This document shows positions 22,617 through 31,054 of a stretch of 64,000 nucleotides of DNA, piece after piece. Both the position numbers and the translations under genes were made by a program. The stretch covers positions 248,001-312,000 of the forward strand of contig JADJPD010000006.1 in assembly GCA_016713435.1 (NCBI GenBank), given 5' to 3'. Source of the DNA: Gemmatimonadota bacterium (GTDB lineage: Bacteria > Gemmatimonadota > Gemmatimonadetes > Gemmatimonadales > GWC2-71-9). Position 1 is the first letter of the stretch, and each line of letters opens with the position of its first letter. Below the pieces are notes generated by a model. The model worked only from the letters and a program-made list of their open reading frames with translations. It did not search any database and had not been told where the DNA came from.

Positions 22617-22651
22617 GGTCATCCCTTCAATTCCGTGGAGGCGGGTTCCTG

Positions 22652-23116
22652 ATGCGTGCGATGACGGTGGCGGGTGTGGCGCTGGTGCTGATGGCGTGTG
22701 GTGGGAAGGGCGGCGAGACCCCGGCGGCCGATACGACGGCTGCGGCGGCTCCGGCTCCGGCGGCGGCCCCGGCGGCCACCGGCGCGACCCACGAGGTGGC
22801 GATGGACTTCGACGGGAAGGCGGGGACCTTCACCCCCGCCGAGCTGACGATCAAGTCGGGTGATGTGGTGAACTTCGTGGTCAAGAGCGGCCCGCCGCAC
22901 AACGTCGCGTTCTGGGGTGACAGCATCCCGGCCGGCGCCGCGGACGCGCTCAACAAGACCATGACCGAGACCATGGCCCCGCTGACCGGCCCGATGAAGG
23001 TCGGCATTGGTGAGGCGTACAGCGTGAGCTTCGCCGGCGCGCCGGCGGGCGACTACAAGTACTACTGCACCCCGCACCTTCCGTTCGGGATGCACGCGAA
23101 GATCACCGTCCAGTAA
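22652..23116 (+). CDS. Plastocyanin-like cupredoxin lipoprotein
   Basis: 154 residues. A short signal ends in the lipobox LVLMAC (Cys16), followed by an Ala/Pro/Thr-rich linker and a blue-copper domain of about 100 residues. Copper ligands are visible as the His of GPPHNVAFWG and the Cys, His and Met of YYCTPHLPFGMHAKI. The protein carries single electrons in the periplasm. With the act operon 2.7 kb away it is a candidate acceptor of complex III electrons, though that link is inferred. A GGAGG element lies 11 bases upstream and a CRP-like operator further up, suggesting control by carbon, oxygen or redox status. Confidence 0.88.
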   Translation: MRAMTVAGVALVLMACGGKGGETPAADTTAAAAPAPAAAPAATGATHEVAMDFDGKAGTFTPAELTIKSGDVVNFVVKSGPPHNVAFWGDSIPAGAADALNKTMTETMAPLTGPMKVGIGEAYSVSFAGAPAGDYKYYCTPHLPFGMHAKITVQ

Positions 23117-23139
23117 GCTGGGCGCGAGTCACGCGAGGA

Positions 23140-23167
23140 GGGGGGCGGCGCGCAGGCGCCGTCCCCC
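23140..23167. terminator. Bidirectional terminator between convergent genes
   Basis: GGGGGCGGCGC, loop GCAG, GCGCCGTCCCC: an 11-bp stem with one G-T pair, in the 60-bp gap between the cupredoxin stop and the PAP2 stop. CTTC follows on the plus strand. Confidence 0.6.
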
Positions 23168-23176
23168 TTCGGCATG

Positions 23177-24025
23177 TCAGGGCGGGCGGCGCTCGAGGTA
23201 GGTCAGGCCCGTGACGATCAGGGCGGCGGTGGCGATGCCCGCGAGGGCGTCGATGGCGTAGTGCATCTGGCAGTAGACCACGCCCACCGTGAGCAGCGCC
23301 GCGGGCACCACCATCAGCCAGCCCAGGGTACGGGAGCCGCGGAACGCCGCGGCCACGGCCACGAGTGTCGCCGCCACGTGCGAGGAGGGGAAGGCCGCGC
23401 CGTAGGCGCTGCCCCGGGCCAGCGTCGCATAGACCAGGCGCGCGGCGGGGTTGTCGAGGAAGGCCGCCGAGGGACGGGGGAACTCGTAGTAGGGTCCCGC
23501 CACGGGGAAGGCCAGGAAGACCAGGTAGCAGGACAGGAAGGTGGTCACCAGCCAGAGCGCCATCCGCCGCGCCGCCTCCATCCGTCCCTGCACCAGGAAG
23601 GTGATGAGCGGCGCCGCGATGAGCGGGTAGTACGCGAAGTAGGCGCCGTGGAGCACCGTGGACCAGAACCGGCTCGGCGCCGCCTGCCACCACGCCACGC
23701 TCGGCTCCATGCCGAAGAGGGCCAGCTCCCAGCCGCGCACCGTGCGGTCGTGCACCGCGATGCCGCCGAAGTAGTTGAGGATGTCGAGGGCGGGATAGAG
23801 CGCGGCCAGCAGCAGCATGGGATAGAGCTCGCGCAGCACCTCGCCGAAGCGGCCGAGGTCCCGACGCGCGGCGAGCACGATCAGGAGCGCATAGAGCAGG
23901 TTGGCCAGCACCACCCACCCCGCGGGCGGGAACCCGGGCCAGCGCGCCAGCGCAATGCCGGTGGTGATGCCGAGGTACCCGAGGAGCAGCCACTCCGCCG
24001 GCCGGAGCCGGAGCCCCGCCCTCAC
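23177..24025 (-). CDS. PAP2-superfamily membrane enzyme, possibly ceramide headgroup transferase or phosphatase
   Basis: 282 residues with about six to seven TM helices. The PAP2 active-site motifs are present: FPSSHVAATL (C2) and CQMHYAIDALAGI (C3), with the two histidines that form the phospho-enzyme and activate water or an alcohol. The spacing and the YCQMHY form resemble AUR1/IPC-synthase-like members as well as lipid phosphatases. It is the last gene of the ceramide-type cluster and its GTG start overlaps the reductase stop (GTGA). A role in adding or removing a phospho-headgroup on ceramide or a long-chain base follows from context only. Confidence 0.75.
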   Translation of the reverse strand: MRAGLRLRPAEWLLLGYLGITTGIALARWPGFPPAGWVVLANLLYALLIVLAARRDLGRFGEVLRELYPMLLLAALYPALDILNYFGGIAVHDRTVRGWELALFGMEPSVAWWQAAPSRFWSTVLHGAYFAYYPLIAAPLITFLVQGRMEAARRMALWLVTTFLSCYLVFLAFPVAGPYYEFPRPSAAFLDNPAARLVYATLARGSAYGAAFPSSHVAATLVAVAAAFRGSRTLGWLMVVPAALLTVGVVYCQMHYAIDALAGIATAALIVTGLTYLERRPP

Positions 24026-24996
24026 AGCCAGCCCTGCTCCTCGTACCAGCGCTTGGTGGCGCTGAGGCCCGCCTGCATGTCGAAGGCCGCGGTCCAGCCG
24101 GTGTCGCGCATGAGCGGGGCGGGGTCCCCGGTCCAGGCCGGCTGGTAGAACTCGTTGGCCTTGTCGGGGTGAAGGATGGTCTTCTGGCCCCGCAGGCGGG
24201 CCGCGGTGCCGGCCACGGTGAGCGCGGCCGTGGCCACGGGGCGGGGGAGCGGCAGCAGCCTGACCCGGCGGCCCGACAACGCACCGACGGCTCGCAGGAT
24301 GTCGCCACTCGTCACCACTTCGGGGTGATTCACGAAATAGCCGCGGCCCTCGATGCCCGGGGTCACGCCGGCGGCACGAAGGCCCGCAGCGAGGTCGGTG
24401 ACGTAGACCAGCGAAAGCTCCTGGCTGCCATCGCCGAAGACGGGGCAGAGGCCGAGCGGCGCCATCTTGAAGAGGGCCAGGAAATTGTCGCGGTCGCGGG
24501 GGCCGTAGACGGCGGGCGGGCGGGCGATGACCCAGGGCAGGCGGCTCGCCGTGACCACCTGCTCGCTCGCCAGCTTGCTCCGGCCGTAGGCCGTGACGGG
24601 TCCCGCCGGCTCCACGCCGCGCCGCACCCCGCCCCGGGGCGACGGTCCCGCCGCCGCGAGCGAGCTGACCAGCACGAAGCGCGCCCCCGCGGCCCCCGCC
24701 TCGGCGGCGGCGACGAGGTGGCGGGTGCCTTCGCGATTGGCGTCGAGGAGCTCGGCCTCGGTGGGGGCGCCGACGAGGGCGGCCGAGTGGTAGATGACGT
24801 CCTGGCCCTGCACCGCGGTGCGGAGGGCGGCGGTGTCGTGCAGGTCGCCCTGGATCAGGCGGACGCCGCGCGTCCCGAGCGCCGCCGCCCTGGCCGGCGA
24901 GCGCACCAGGGCGGTGACCTCATCCCCCGCGGCGAGCAGGGTGTCCACGAGGTGGCCACCGACGAACCCGGTGGCCCCGGTGACCAGCGCCTTCAT
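24022..24996 (-). CDS. NAD-dependent epimerase/dehydratase-type reductase, CerR-like
   Basis: 324 residues, extended short-chain dehydrogenase fold. The Rossmann loop VTGATGFVGGHLVDTL opens the protein, with a Ser/Tyr/Lys triad at VSSLAA and AYGRSKLASE. ATG at 24994-24996 gives the standard N-terminus; earlier in-frame codons only add non-homologous sequence. In Caulobacter, CerR of this family reduces oxidised ceramide after Spt and the bacterial ceramide synthase. The gene order here is the same set in one coupled operon, which is the reason for the assignment. A sterol or sugar epimerase is the main alternative. Its start overlaps the acyltransferase stop (ATGA). Confidence 0.78.
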   Translation of the reverse strand: MKALVTGATGFVGGHLVDTLLAAGDEVTALVRSPARAAALGTRGVRLIQGDLHDTAALRTAVQGQDVIYHSAALVGAPTEAELLDANREGTRHLVAAAEAGAAGARFVLVSSLAAAGPSPRGGVRRGVEPAGPVTAYGRSKLASEQVVTASRLPWVIARPPAVYGPRDRDNFLALFKMAPLGLCPVFGDGSQELSLVYVTDLAAGLRAAGVTPGIEGRGYFVNHPEVVTSGDILRAVGALSGRRVRLLPLPRPVATAALTVAGTAARLRGQKTILHPDKANEFYQPAWTGDPAPLMRDTGWTAAFDMQAGLSATKRWYEEQGWL

Positions 24997-26132
24997 GCCG
25001 GCCGGTCGTAGACGCGGTAGGTCTTGTAGGTGGAGAATTCCATCTTCTTGAGGCCCGCGTTCATTGCCGGGTTGTCCTCGAGGATCCACCCTGCCTCACC
25101 CCAGTAGATCTGGTGCTCGGCGGCCTTGGTCCAGATCCAGTGGTAGAGCATGGCGTCGATGCCCTTGCCGCGGAGCTCGGGGATGACGCCGAGGAGCAGG
25201 ATCCGCGCCCGGCGCACCTTCTGCATCTTGAGTGACCAGAGCAGGTCGGCGAGGAGCGCCGGCGTGAGGCGGCCGGAGCGGTGCCGCTGGAAGACCTGGT
25301 TCAGGTCCGGCAGCGCCAGCCCGAAGCCGATGATCTCGCCGTCCTTCTCCGCGAACGGCACCAGGTCGGCGATGGCCACCGGCTTGAACTGCTCGGCCAG
25401 GTGGTCGATCTCCTTGTCCGTCATGGGGACGAAGCCCCAGTTCTTCTCCCAGCACTTGTTGTACAGCACCTTGATCCGCTCCACCTCGCCGTTGAAGTCC
25501 GCCATGTTCATGGGGCGGATGGTGATGCCGAGGCGCTGGCGGAGGAGCTCGGTGCCGCGCGCCAGGCGCTCGGGCACGGGGAGGTAGTAGCCCTGGTACC
25601 CGCCCCGGTACACGAGGAGGTCCTTGGCCTTGGTGAACTTCGCGGCGTTGACCAGCCGCTCGTAGTACGGCGGGTTGTGGGGCATCATGAGCGTCGGCGG
25701 CGTGTCGTAGCCGTCGATGAGCAGCCCGCACTCGTCGTTGGTGGAGAACGACATGGGGCCGCGCATCACGTCGTGCCCCTTCGCCCGGAGCCACTTGCCG
25801 GCCTCGGCGAAGAGGGCGTCGGCCACGGCGTGGTCGTAGATGCTCTCGAAGAAGCCCCAGAAGCCCACGGTGTCCTCGTGGACCTGGTTGTGCAGCTTGT
25901 TGGAGATGGCGGCGATGCGGCCGACCACCTCGCCGTTCTTCTCGGCGATGAAGTACTCCGCCTCGGCGTGCTCGAAGAAGGGGTTCTTGGAGCGGTCCAG
26001 CAGCTTCTTCACGTCCATGCGCAACAACGGGACCCAGTTGGGGTCCCGTTCGTGCAGCCGGTACGGCAGGCTGATGAACCGGTCCAGTCCGGCCGCGTCA
26101 GTGACGGGCCGGACCTGGATGGCGTCGCTCAG
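24993..26132 (-). CDS. GNAT-fold acyltransferase, bacterial ceramide synthase-like (bCerS)
   Basis: 379 residues if read from CTG at 26130-26132. The usual start search begins at an internal TTG (26027), but the frame stays open upstream and gives IQVRPVTDAAGLDRFISLPY and HERDPNWVPLLRMDVKKLL, which are conserved N-terminal residues of this family. No ATG, GTG or TTG is available. CTG has GGAGG four bases upstream and overlaps the spt stop as CTGA. The body has AEAEYFIAEKNGEVVGRIAA and the GNAT core RARILLLGVIPELRGKGIDA. Homologues annotated as N-acetyltransferases include Caulobacter bCerS, which N-acylates 3-ketosphinganine. Context supports that role. Confidence 0.75.
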   Translation of the reverse strand: MSDAIQVRPVTDAAGLDRFISLPYRLHERDPNWVPLLRMDVKKLLDRSKNPFFEHAEAEYFIAEKNGEVVGRIAAISNKLHNQVHEDTVGFWGFFESIYDHAVADALFAEAGKWLRAKGHDVMRGPMSFSTNDECGLLIDGYDTPPTLMMPHNPPYYERLVNAAKFTKAKDLLVYRGGYQGYYLPVPERLARGTELLRQRLGITIRPMNMADFNGEVERIKVLYNKCWEKNWGFVPMTDKEIDHLAEQFKPVAIADLVPFAEKDGEIIGFGLALPDLNQVFQRHRSGRLTPALLADLLWSLKMQKVRRARILLLGVIPELRGKGIDAMLYHWIWTKAAEHQIYWGEAGWILEDNPAMNAGLKKMEFSTYKTYRVYDRPA

Positions 26133-27261
26133 ATGACCTCCAGCTCCCGGCCGATCGTGGCAAGGGCGGCACGGCGGGCGGCATCACCGGGTTGGTGAAG
26201 ACGCCGGCGTCGAACAGCTTCCGCCAGAAGACGAACGTGGTCTCCATGGGGCCGATGAGGACCGGGATGATGGGCGTCTCGGTCTCGCCGATGTCGTAGC
26301 CCAGCTCGCGCATGCCGGCCTGGAAGCGCCGGGTGTTGGCCCAGAGCGAGGTGCGGCGCTCGGGCTCGGTCTTCATGACCTCGAGCGCCGCGAGTACGCC
26401 CGCCGTGTTGGCCGGCGGCAGCGAGGCGGTGAAGATGAGCGGCCGGCTGTGGTGCTTGAGGTAATGGATGACGTTCTCCGACCCCGCCACGAAGCCGCCG
26501 ATGGAGGCGAGCGACTTGGAGAAGGTGCCGGCGATGAGGTCCACCTCGTCCGTCATGCCGAAGTGGGCCGCGGTGCCCTCGCCGTTGGGGCCGAGCACGC
26601 CGATGGAGTGCGCGTCGTCCACCGCCAGCGCCACGCCGTGCTTCTTGGCGATGCGCACCAGCTCCGGGATGTGGGCGATGTCGCCCTCCATGGAGTACAC
26701 GCCGTCCACGACGATCATGGCGCCGCGGCCGCTCTTGGTGCGCTCGATCATGCGATCGAGGCCATCGAGGTCATTGTGGGTGAAGCGCAGGGTGTCCCCG
26801 TAGGACATCTTGGCGCCGTCCACGATGGAGGCGTGGTCCAGCTTGTCGAGGTAGACGAGGTCGCCCCGGCCGATGAGGCCCGAGATGAGGCCCAGGTTGG
26901 CCTGGTACCCGGTGGAGAAGACGAGGCAGTCTTCCTTGCCGAGGAACTCGGCCAGCGAGGCCTCGAGCTGGCCGTGCAGGTCGAGGGTGCCGTTCAGGAA
27001 GCGGCTGCCGGTGCAGCCGGAGCCGTAGCGGTGCAGCGCCCGGGCCGCGGCCTCGAGGACCTTGGGGTGATGCGTGAGGCCGAGGTAGTTGTTGGACCCG
27101 AGCATGATCCGCTTCTGGCCCTCGATCACGACCGCCGTATCCTCGGAGTCGGAGATGGGCTTGAAGTACGGGTAAAGCCCGGCCGCCTGGACTTCGCGTG
27201 CCTTGGTGAACTGCCGGCACTTCTCGAAGATGGCGATGCTCTGGAGGGTCTGTGCGTCCAC
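26129..27261 (-). CDS. spt: Serine palmitoyltransferase-like alpha-oxoamine synthase (C-terminal block missing, frameshift)
   Basis: PLP enzyme that condenses an acyl thioester with serine. GTG at 27261 gives an N-terminus typical of Spt. The substrate loop SNNYLGLTHHPKV, the DDAHSIGVLG aspartate and the PLP lysine K249 in TFSKSLAS are present. ETPIIPVLIGPMETTF and FTNPVMPPAVPP favour Spt over BioF or Kbl. After AVPP about 25 residues are missing, including the conserved region with the Arg that holds the serine carboxylate (R.S..ATHT). The reading then resumes in another frame as LATIGRELEVI and stops at 26129-26131. As written, the gene ends at 26098 with a wrong tail. It heads the ceramide-type operon. 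Confidence 0.8.
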
Positions 27262-27296
27262 GGGGCCTCGTTTGCTGGCGGAATGCGCCGATTTCG

Positions 27297-27312
27297 GTAA
27301 CTAACCTGTTAC
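27297..27312. promoter_or_regulatory. Inverted repeat between spt and the protease gene
   Basis: GTAAC TAACCT GTTAC, a perfect 5-bp inverted repeat in an AT-richer stretch, 36 bp upstream of the spt start. It is a possible operator for the ceramide operon. No matching regulator lies nearby. Confidence 0.3.
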
Positions 27313-27430
27313 AAGCTATAGGGTTGGCTGGGACCCGGCAAGCCAAAGACCGGGATTCGTTACCCCGGCGGGAGTCCCCCCGATTGCCTCAGGGGATGAC
27401 TTGGGCCCCCGCCGTGGATAACCTCCCTCC

Positions 27431-29190
27431 ATGCCGCATCCCATGACGCGCCGAACCGGCCTCCTGTGTCTCGGCCTCGCCGGGCTGCTCGTCGCCGTCC
27501 GGGCCGGGGTGGACGGGCAGGCGGGGAGCTATCCCCGGACGCGCGTCGGCCTTTTCGAGGTGCAGGGCCTCGACTTCCGGCCCGACGGCGCCTGGCGGAC
27601 TCGCACGGGGGCCATCCGCGCCACGCGGCAGCGGCTCCTCGGCGAGGGCCGCATTGCCGCCCTCAACCGGCCCGCGGCGGGGCAGCTCGTGGTGCAGGGC
27701 GCCTACCGTGTCCCGGTCATTCCGATTGCCTTCGCCAACGTGGCCGCGCCCTTCCCGGCGACGGACTACCACGACGTCCTCTTCGACCCGGCGCCCTCCG
27801 GCGCGGCCTACAGCGTGCGGAGCTATTACGCCGAGCAGTCGCGCGGGCGGGTGACCATCGACGGCGACGTCTTCGGCTGGGTGACGGCCGACAGCGCCGA
27901 CACCTACTACGAGGACGGCTGCAACGGGATCGGCGCGCTGGCTCCCTGTCCCAACGGCGCCCGTCCGCTCGGCGCCCTCCTCCTCGGCGCCCTCGCTGCG
28001 AGCGACACGGGCAGCACCGACTGGGGCCAGTTCGACAACGACGGCCCCGACGGACTCCCCAACTCCGGCGACGACGACGGCATCGTGGACTTCGTGCTGT
28101 TCCTGCAGCCCGAGGTGGACGGCGCCTGCGGCACCACCAATCTCTGGGCCCACCGCTACGACGTGGGCGCGTGGACCGGCGGCGGCGGCTACGTGACGCA
28201 GAGCCCCCGCCGCGACGGGGCGGGGCAGCCCACCGGCAGCTTCATCCGCGTCCGCGACTACACGCTGCAGAGCGCCGTCGGCGGCCCGGATGCCTGCACC
28301 GACGGCCAGCGGATGAGCATCGGCGTCGTGGCGCACGAGACCGGCCACGCCTTTGGCCTTCCCGACCTGTACGACACCAACCTCGGCGCGCCCAGCGTGA
28401 CGCAGGGCGTCGGCGAGTGGAGCATCATGGGGAGCGGCTCCTACAGCCGGCCGTACAGCCCGGGGGCGTTCGACGGCTGGTCGCTCGTGGAGCTGGGCTG
28501 GGTGGCCGTGGACACACTCGGGGCCGCGGGGCCGGTGACGCTCGGGCCCGTGGCCTGGCGGACACGGTGCTGGTGCTGCCGGTGGGCGGGACGGACGAGT
28601 ACTTCCTCCTCGAGAACCGCCAGCCCCTCGGCACCGACACGGCGCAGATGAACCCGGCGTGCACCTTCCGGACGCGGAGCTGCGCCAAGATGCCGGGGCT
28701 CCTGGTCTGGCACATCGACCAGGGCCAGGTGACCACCTGGGGCTTCAGGTCGGGCAACCGCGTGAACGTGGGGCCGGTGCACGGCGTAGCGCTGGTGCAG
28801 GCCGACGGCCTCAACCAGCTCCGCGCCCCCGGCGGCAAGAATCGCGGCGACGCCGGCGATCCCTGGCCCGGGAGCACGGACAACACCGTGTTCGGCCCGG
28901 CCACCACGCCGGCGGCGCTCGACAACCAGGGCCTCACCGCCGGCTTCACGCTGGATTCCATCCGCCAGCTCCAGGCGGGCGGCGCCATGGCCTTCCGCCT
29001 GACGCTCACCCCCACCGGGGGCGTGGTGCTGGCGCTGCCCACCGTCAACGGCGCCCTCCTCGGCACGGCCACGCTGAGCCAGGCGGCGCTCGACTCGCTC
29101 GATGCGCAGGGCAACCAGAACGGCCGGCTCGACCTCGGCGACTGGCTGGCCTTCCTCCAGGCCAAGCAGGTGGCGGGAGTGGCGCCGTGA
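27431..29190 (+). CDS. Secreted M6-type metalloprotease with dockerin-like tail (one frameshift)
   Basis: About 586 residues. A signal peptide (LLCLGLAGLLVAVRAGVDGQ) is followed by a peptidase M6 (immune inhibitor A-type) domain. The zinc motif is AHETGHAFGLPDLYD with H302, E303 and H306, and the MGSGS Met-turn follows. Asp-rich DNDGPDGLPNSGDDDG suggests calcium binding. The first frame runs into WRTRCWCC near 28555; one missing base in GTGGCCTGGCGG restores DTVLVLPVGG and the rest to 29190. The last 25 residues DAQGNQNGRLDLGDW look like a dockerin/EF-hand repeat. ATG at 27431 was chosen; ATG at 27443 also works. The next gene starts on its stop codon. Confidence 0.82.
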
Positions 29191-29582
29191 GGCGGCCCGT
29201 CCTGCTGGCCATGGCGGCGCTCGGTGCGCTCCTCGCCGGCTGCGGCGGCGACGGGCCCGACCCGGGCCCGGAGCCGGGCTACCTCGAGGTGGTGGTGCTC
29301 GGCCCCGCCACCAACACCGGCGCGCTGCTGTTCGACGTGGCCGGCGGCACCGTGGACTCCGTGGTGGCCGAAGGCACCTACCTGATCTCGGCGAGCCACG
29401 CCGGCGTGGCCCGCCGCGTCGCCGTGGCCGGCGACTCGCTGCACGGCACCGTGGCGCGGCTCTACGTGCCCGATGTCCACCAGCGCTACTCGGCCACGCT
29501 CGTCGAGGCGGCCCACGGCATCACCCACCAGCTGCTGCTCCCGGCGGACTACCGCCTCCCGCTCCTCGCGCACGCCCAATGA
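29187..29582 (+). CDS. Small lipoprotein of unknown function
   Basis: 131 residues. GTG at 29187 overlaps the protease stop (GTGA). The signal ends in LLAGC (lipobox Cys19), followed by GGDGPDPGPEPGYLEVVVLG. The rest is a beta-rich domain (GALLFDVAGGTVDSVVAEGT, LYVPDVHQRYSATLVEAAHG). No family recognised. Coupling to the metalloprotease suggests a partner, substrate or inhibitor role at the cell surface, which I infer from position only. Confidence 0.65.
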   Translation: MRRPVLLAMAALGALLAGCGGDGPDPGPEPGYLEVVVLGPATNTGALLFDVAGGTVDSVVAEGTYLISASHAGVARRVAVAGDSLHGTVARLYVPDVHQRYSATLVEAAHGITHQLLLPADYRLPLLAHAQ

Positions 29583-29613
29583 GCGCGGGGCGACCCGTCG
29601 CTCCGTCAGGCTC

Positions 29614-30312
29614 ATGACCGCCCCGCCCGCCCCGCAGCTCAGCGTCATCATCCCCGTGGGCCCCGGCGACGACGCCTGGCGCGCCCTCCTGCCCGCGCTC
29701 CTCCCCGAGCTGGCCGGCCGCGGCGAGGTGCTCATCAGCGCCACCACGCCCGAGCCCGGCGACCTCACGCGCACCACCGCGGGCGGTGCGGTGCGCTGGT
29801 GCGAGGGACCAAGCGGCCGCGCCCGGCAGCAGAACCGCGCCGTGACGGCGGCACGCGGCCGCTTCCTCTGGTTCCTGCACGCCGACTCCACGCCGGTGCC
29901 GGGCACGGTGCCGATCCTCCTGGCCGCGCTGGCCCGTGACCCGGCGGCGCTCTGGTACTTCGACCTCCGGTTCGCCGCGGACGGCCCGCCGGCCGTGCTG
30001 CTCAACGAGGCCGGCGCCTGGTTCCGCTCACGCGCGCTGGGGCTGCCGTTCGGGGACCAGGGACTTGCCCTCGCCCGCGACCGTTTCGAGGCGCTGGGCG
30101 GGTTCCGCGAGGACGTGCCCTACGGTGAGGATCACCTGCTGGTGTGGGCCGCCCGGCGCGCGGGAGGCGCGGTGCGCCCCGTGGGATTGCCGCTCGGCAC
30201 CAGCGCCCGGCGCTACCGCGAGCAGGGCTGGCTCCGCACCACCGCGCGCTTCGCCGCACGCACCTGGGCGCAGGCGCTGCCCGAGGCGTGGCAATGGCTC
30301 CGGACGCGCTGA
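29614..30312 (+). CDS. Glycosyltransferase family 2, selenodomain-associated type (TIGR04283-like)
   Basis: 232 residues. GT-A fold starting LSVIIPVGPGDDAW, with the DXD-like HADSTP in FLWFLHADSTPVP and the GGFREDVPYGEDH acceptor motif. It matches the short GT2 proteins named rSAM/selenodomain-associated transferase 2, which co-occur with the DUF2064 protein encoded next and are often found near organoarsenic genes. The donor is a nucleotide sugar and the acceptor is unknown. ATG at 29614 was chosen because LSVIIP then lies at the usual distance. The 3' end overlaps the next gene by 19 bases. Confidence 0.8.
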   Translation: MTAPPAPQLSVIIPVGPGDDAWRALLPALLPELAGRGEVLISATTPEPGDLTRTTAGGAVRWCEGPSGRARQQNRAVTAARGRFLWFLHADSTPVPGTVPILLAALARDPAALWYFDLRFAADGPPAVLLNEAGAWFRSRALGLPFGDQGLALARDRFEALGGFREDVPYGEDHLLVWAARRAGGAVRPVGLPLGTSARRYREQGWLRTTARFAARTWAQALPEAWQWLRTR

Positions 30313-30992
30313 GCCGGCGCCGCACGGCGCTCGCCATCTTTGCGCGGACGCCGGGCCTCTCCCCCGCCAAGACGCGGCTGGCCGCGGGGATCGGGGCGGA
30401 AGCGGCGGCCGAGTTCGGACGGCTGGCGCTCGACGCGGTGGAGGCGGTGGTCCGCGCCGCCTGCATGGAGCTGCCGGGGCTGGTGCCGGTGTGGGCGGTG
30501 ACGGAACGCGAGGGCCTGGGCCACCCGCGCTGGCGCGGCTTCCCCGCGCTCTGGCAGGGCGACGGCGGCCTCGGCACGCGGATGGCCACCACCTACGAGG
30601 CGCTCCGAGCCGAGCACGGCGCCGCGATCCTCGTGGGCTCCGACCTGCCACTCCTCGCGCCGGCGCACCTGGCGCTCGCCGTGCGGCACCTCGCCGAGCC
30701 GGCCACCCCCTATGTCCTGGGCCCGGCGCTCGACGGCGGGTTCTATCTCTTCGGCGGCCGGGCCGCCCTGCCGCGTGAGGCGTGGGAGGGCGTGCCATAT
30801 GGTACCGAGGGCACCGTGGCCGCGTTCCGCGCCGCCGTCGGGGAGCACGGCCCGCTGGCCGAACTCGAGGCGCTCCCGGACGTGGATGTGGCGGAGGACC
30901 TGCCGCGCCTCCTGGCCGCGGCGGCCGGACGGCCCGGCCTGTTGCCGGCGCAGGCGGCGCTGCTGGCCTGGGCCGGCCGCGTGTTCGGGTAG
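30294..30992 (+). CDS. DUF2064 nucleotidyltransferase-like protein (TIGR04282-like)
   Basis: 232 residues. The pattern ALAIFARTPGLSPAKTRLAA at the N-terminus, LVGSDLPLLAPAHL in the middle and GPALDGGFYLFGG near 140 are the three hallmarks of DUF2064 (rSAM/selenodomain-associated transferase 1), which resembles MobA/CofC-type nucleotidyltransferases. The KTR and SDLP motifs suggest nucleotide binding. It is coupled to the GT2 gene before it and stands just upstream of the arsenic genes, though a separate promoter with an ArsR operator follows. Substrate unknown. Confidence 0.82.
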   Translation: MAPDALSRRRTALAIFARTPGLSPAKTRLAAGIGAEAAAEFGRLALDAVEAVVRAACMELPGLVPVWAVTEREGLGHPRWRGFPALWQGDGGLGTRMATTYEALRAEHGAAILVGSDLPLLAPAHLALAVRHLAEPATPYVLGPALDGGFYLFGGRAALPREAWEGVPYGTEGTVAAFRAAVGEHGPLAELEALPDVDVAEDLPRLLAAAAGRPGLLPAQAALLAWAGRVFG

Positions 30993-31020
30993 GCCGGGAA
31001 CTTTCGGCGTGGGTGCCGTG

Positions 31021-31049
31021 TTGACACATCAAGAAAACTTGATAGGATT
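31021..31049 (+). promoter_or_regulatory. Promoter of arsR with operator inside the spacer
   Basis: TTGACA (31021-31026), 17-bp spacer, AGGATT (31044-31049). The spacer holds ATCAAG AAAA CTTGAT (31028-31043), a perfect inverted repeat. ATG is 5 bp after the -10, so the message is nearly leaderless. Binding of ArsR there would block RNA polymerase. Confidence 0.7.
31028..31043. promoter_or_regulatory. ArsR-type operator, copy 1
   Basis: ATCAAG-AAAA-CTTGAT, 6-bp arms. The same site recurs at 31414-31429 before arsM, which supports it as the binding site of the adjacent ArsR. Confidence 0.7.
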
Positions 31050-31054
31050 GTCTC

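Noticed and set aside
26129..27261. BioF or glycine C-acetyltransferase for the alpha-oxoamine synthase
   Set aside because: The VLIGPMETTF and FTNPVMPPAVPP motifs and the acyltransferase/reductase neighbours favour Spt; no biotin genes nearby.
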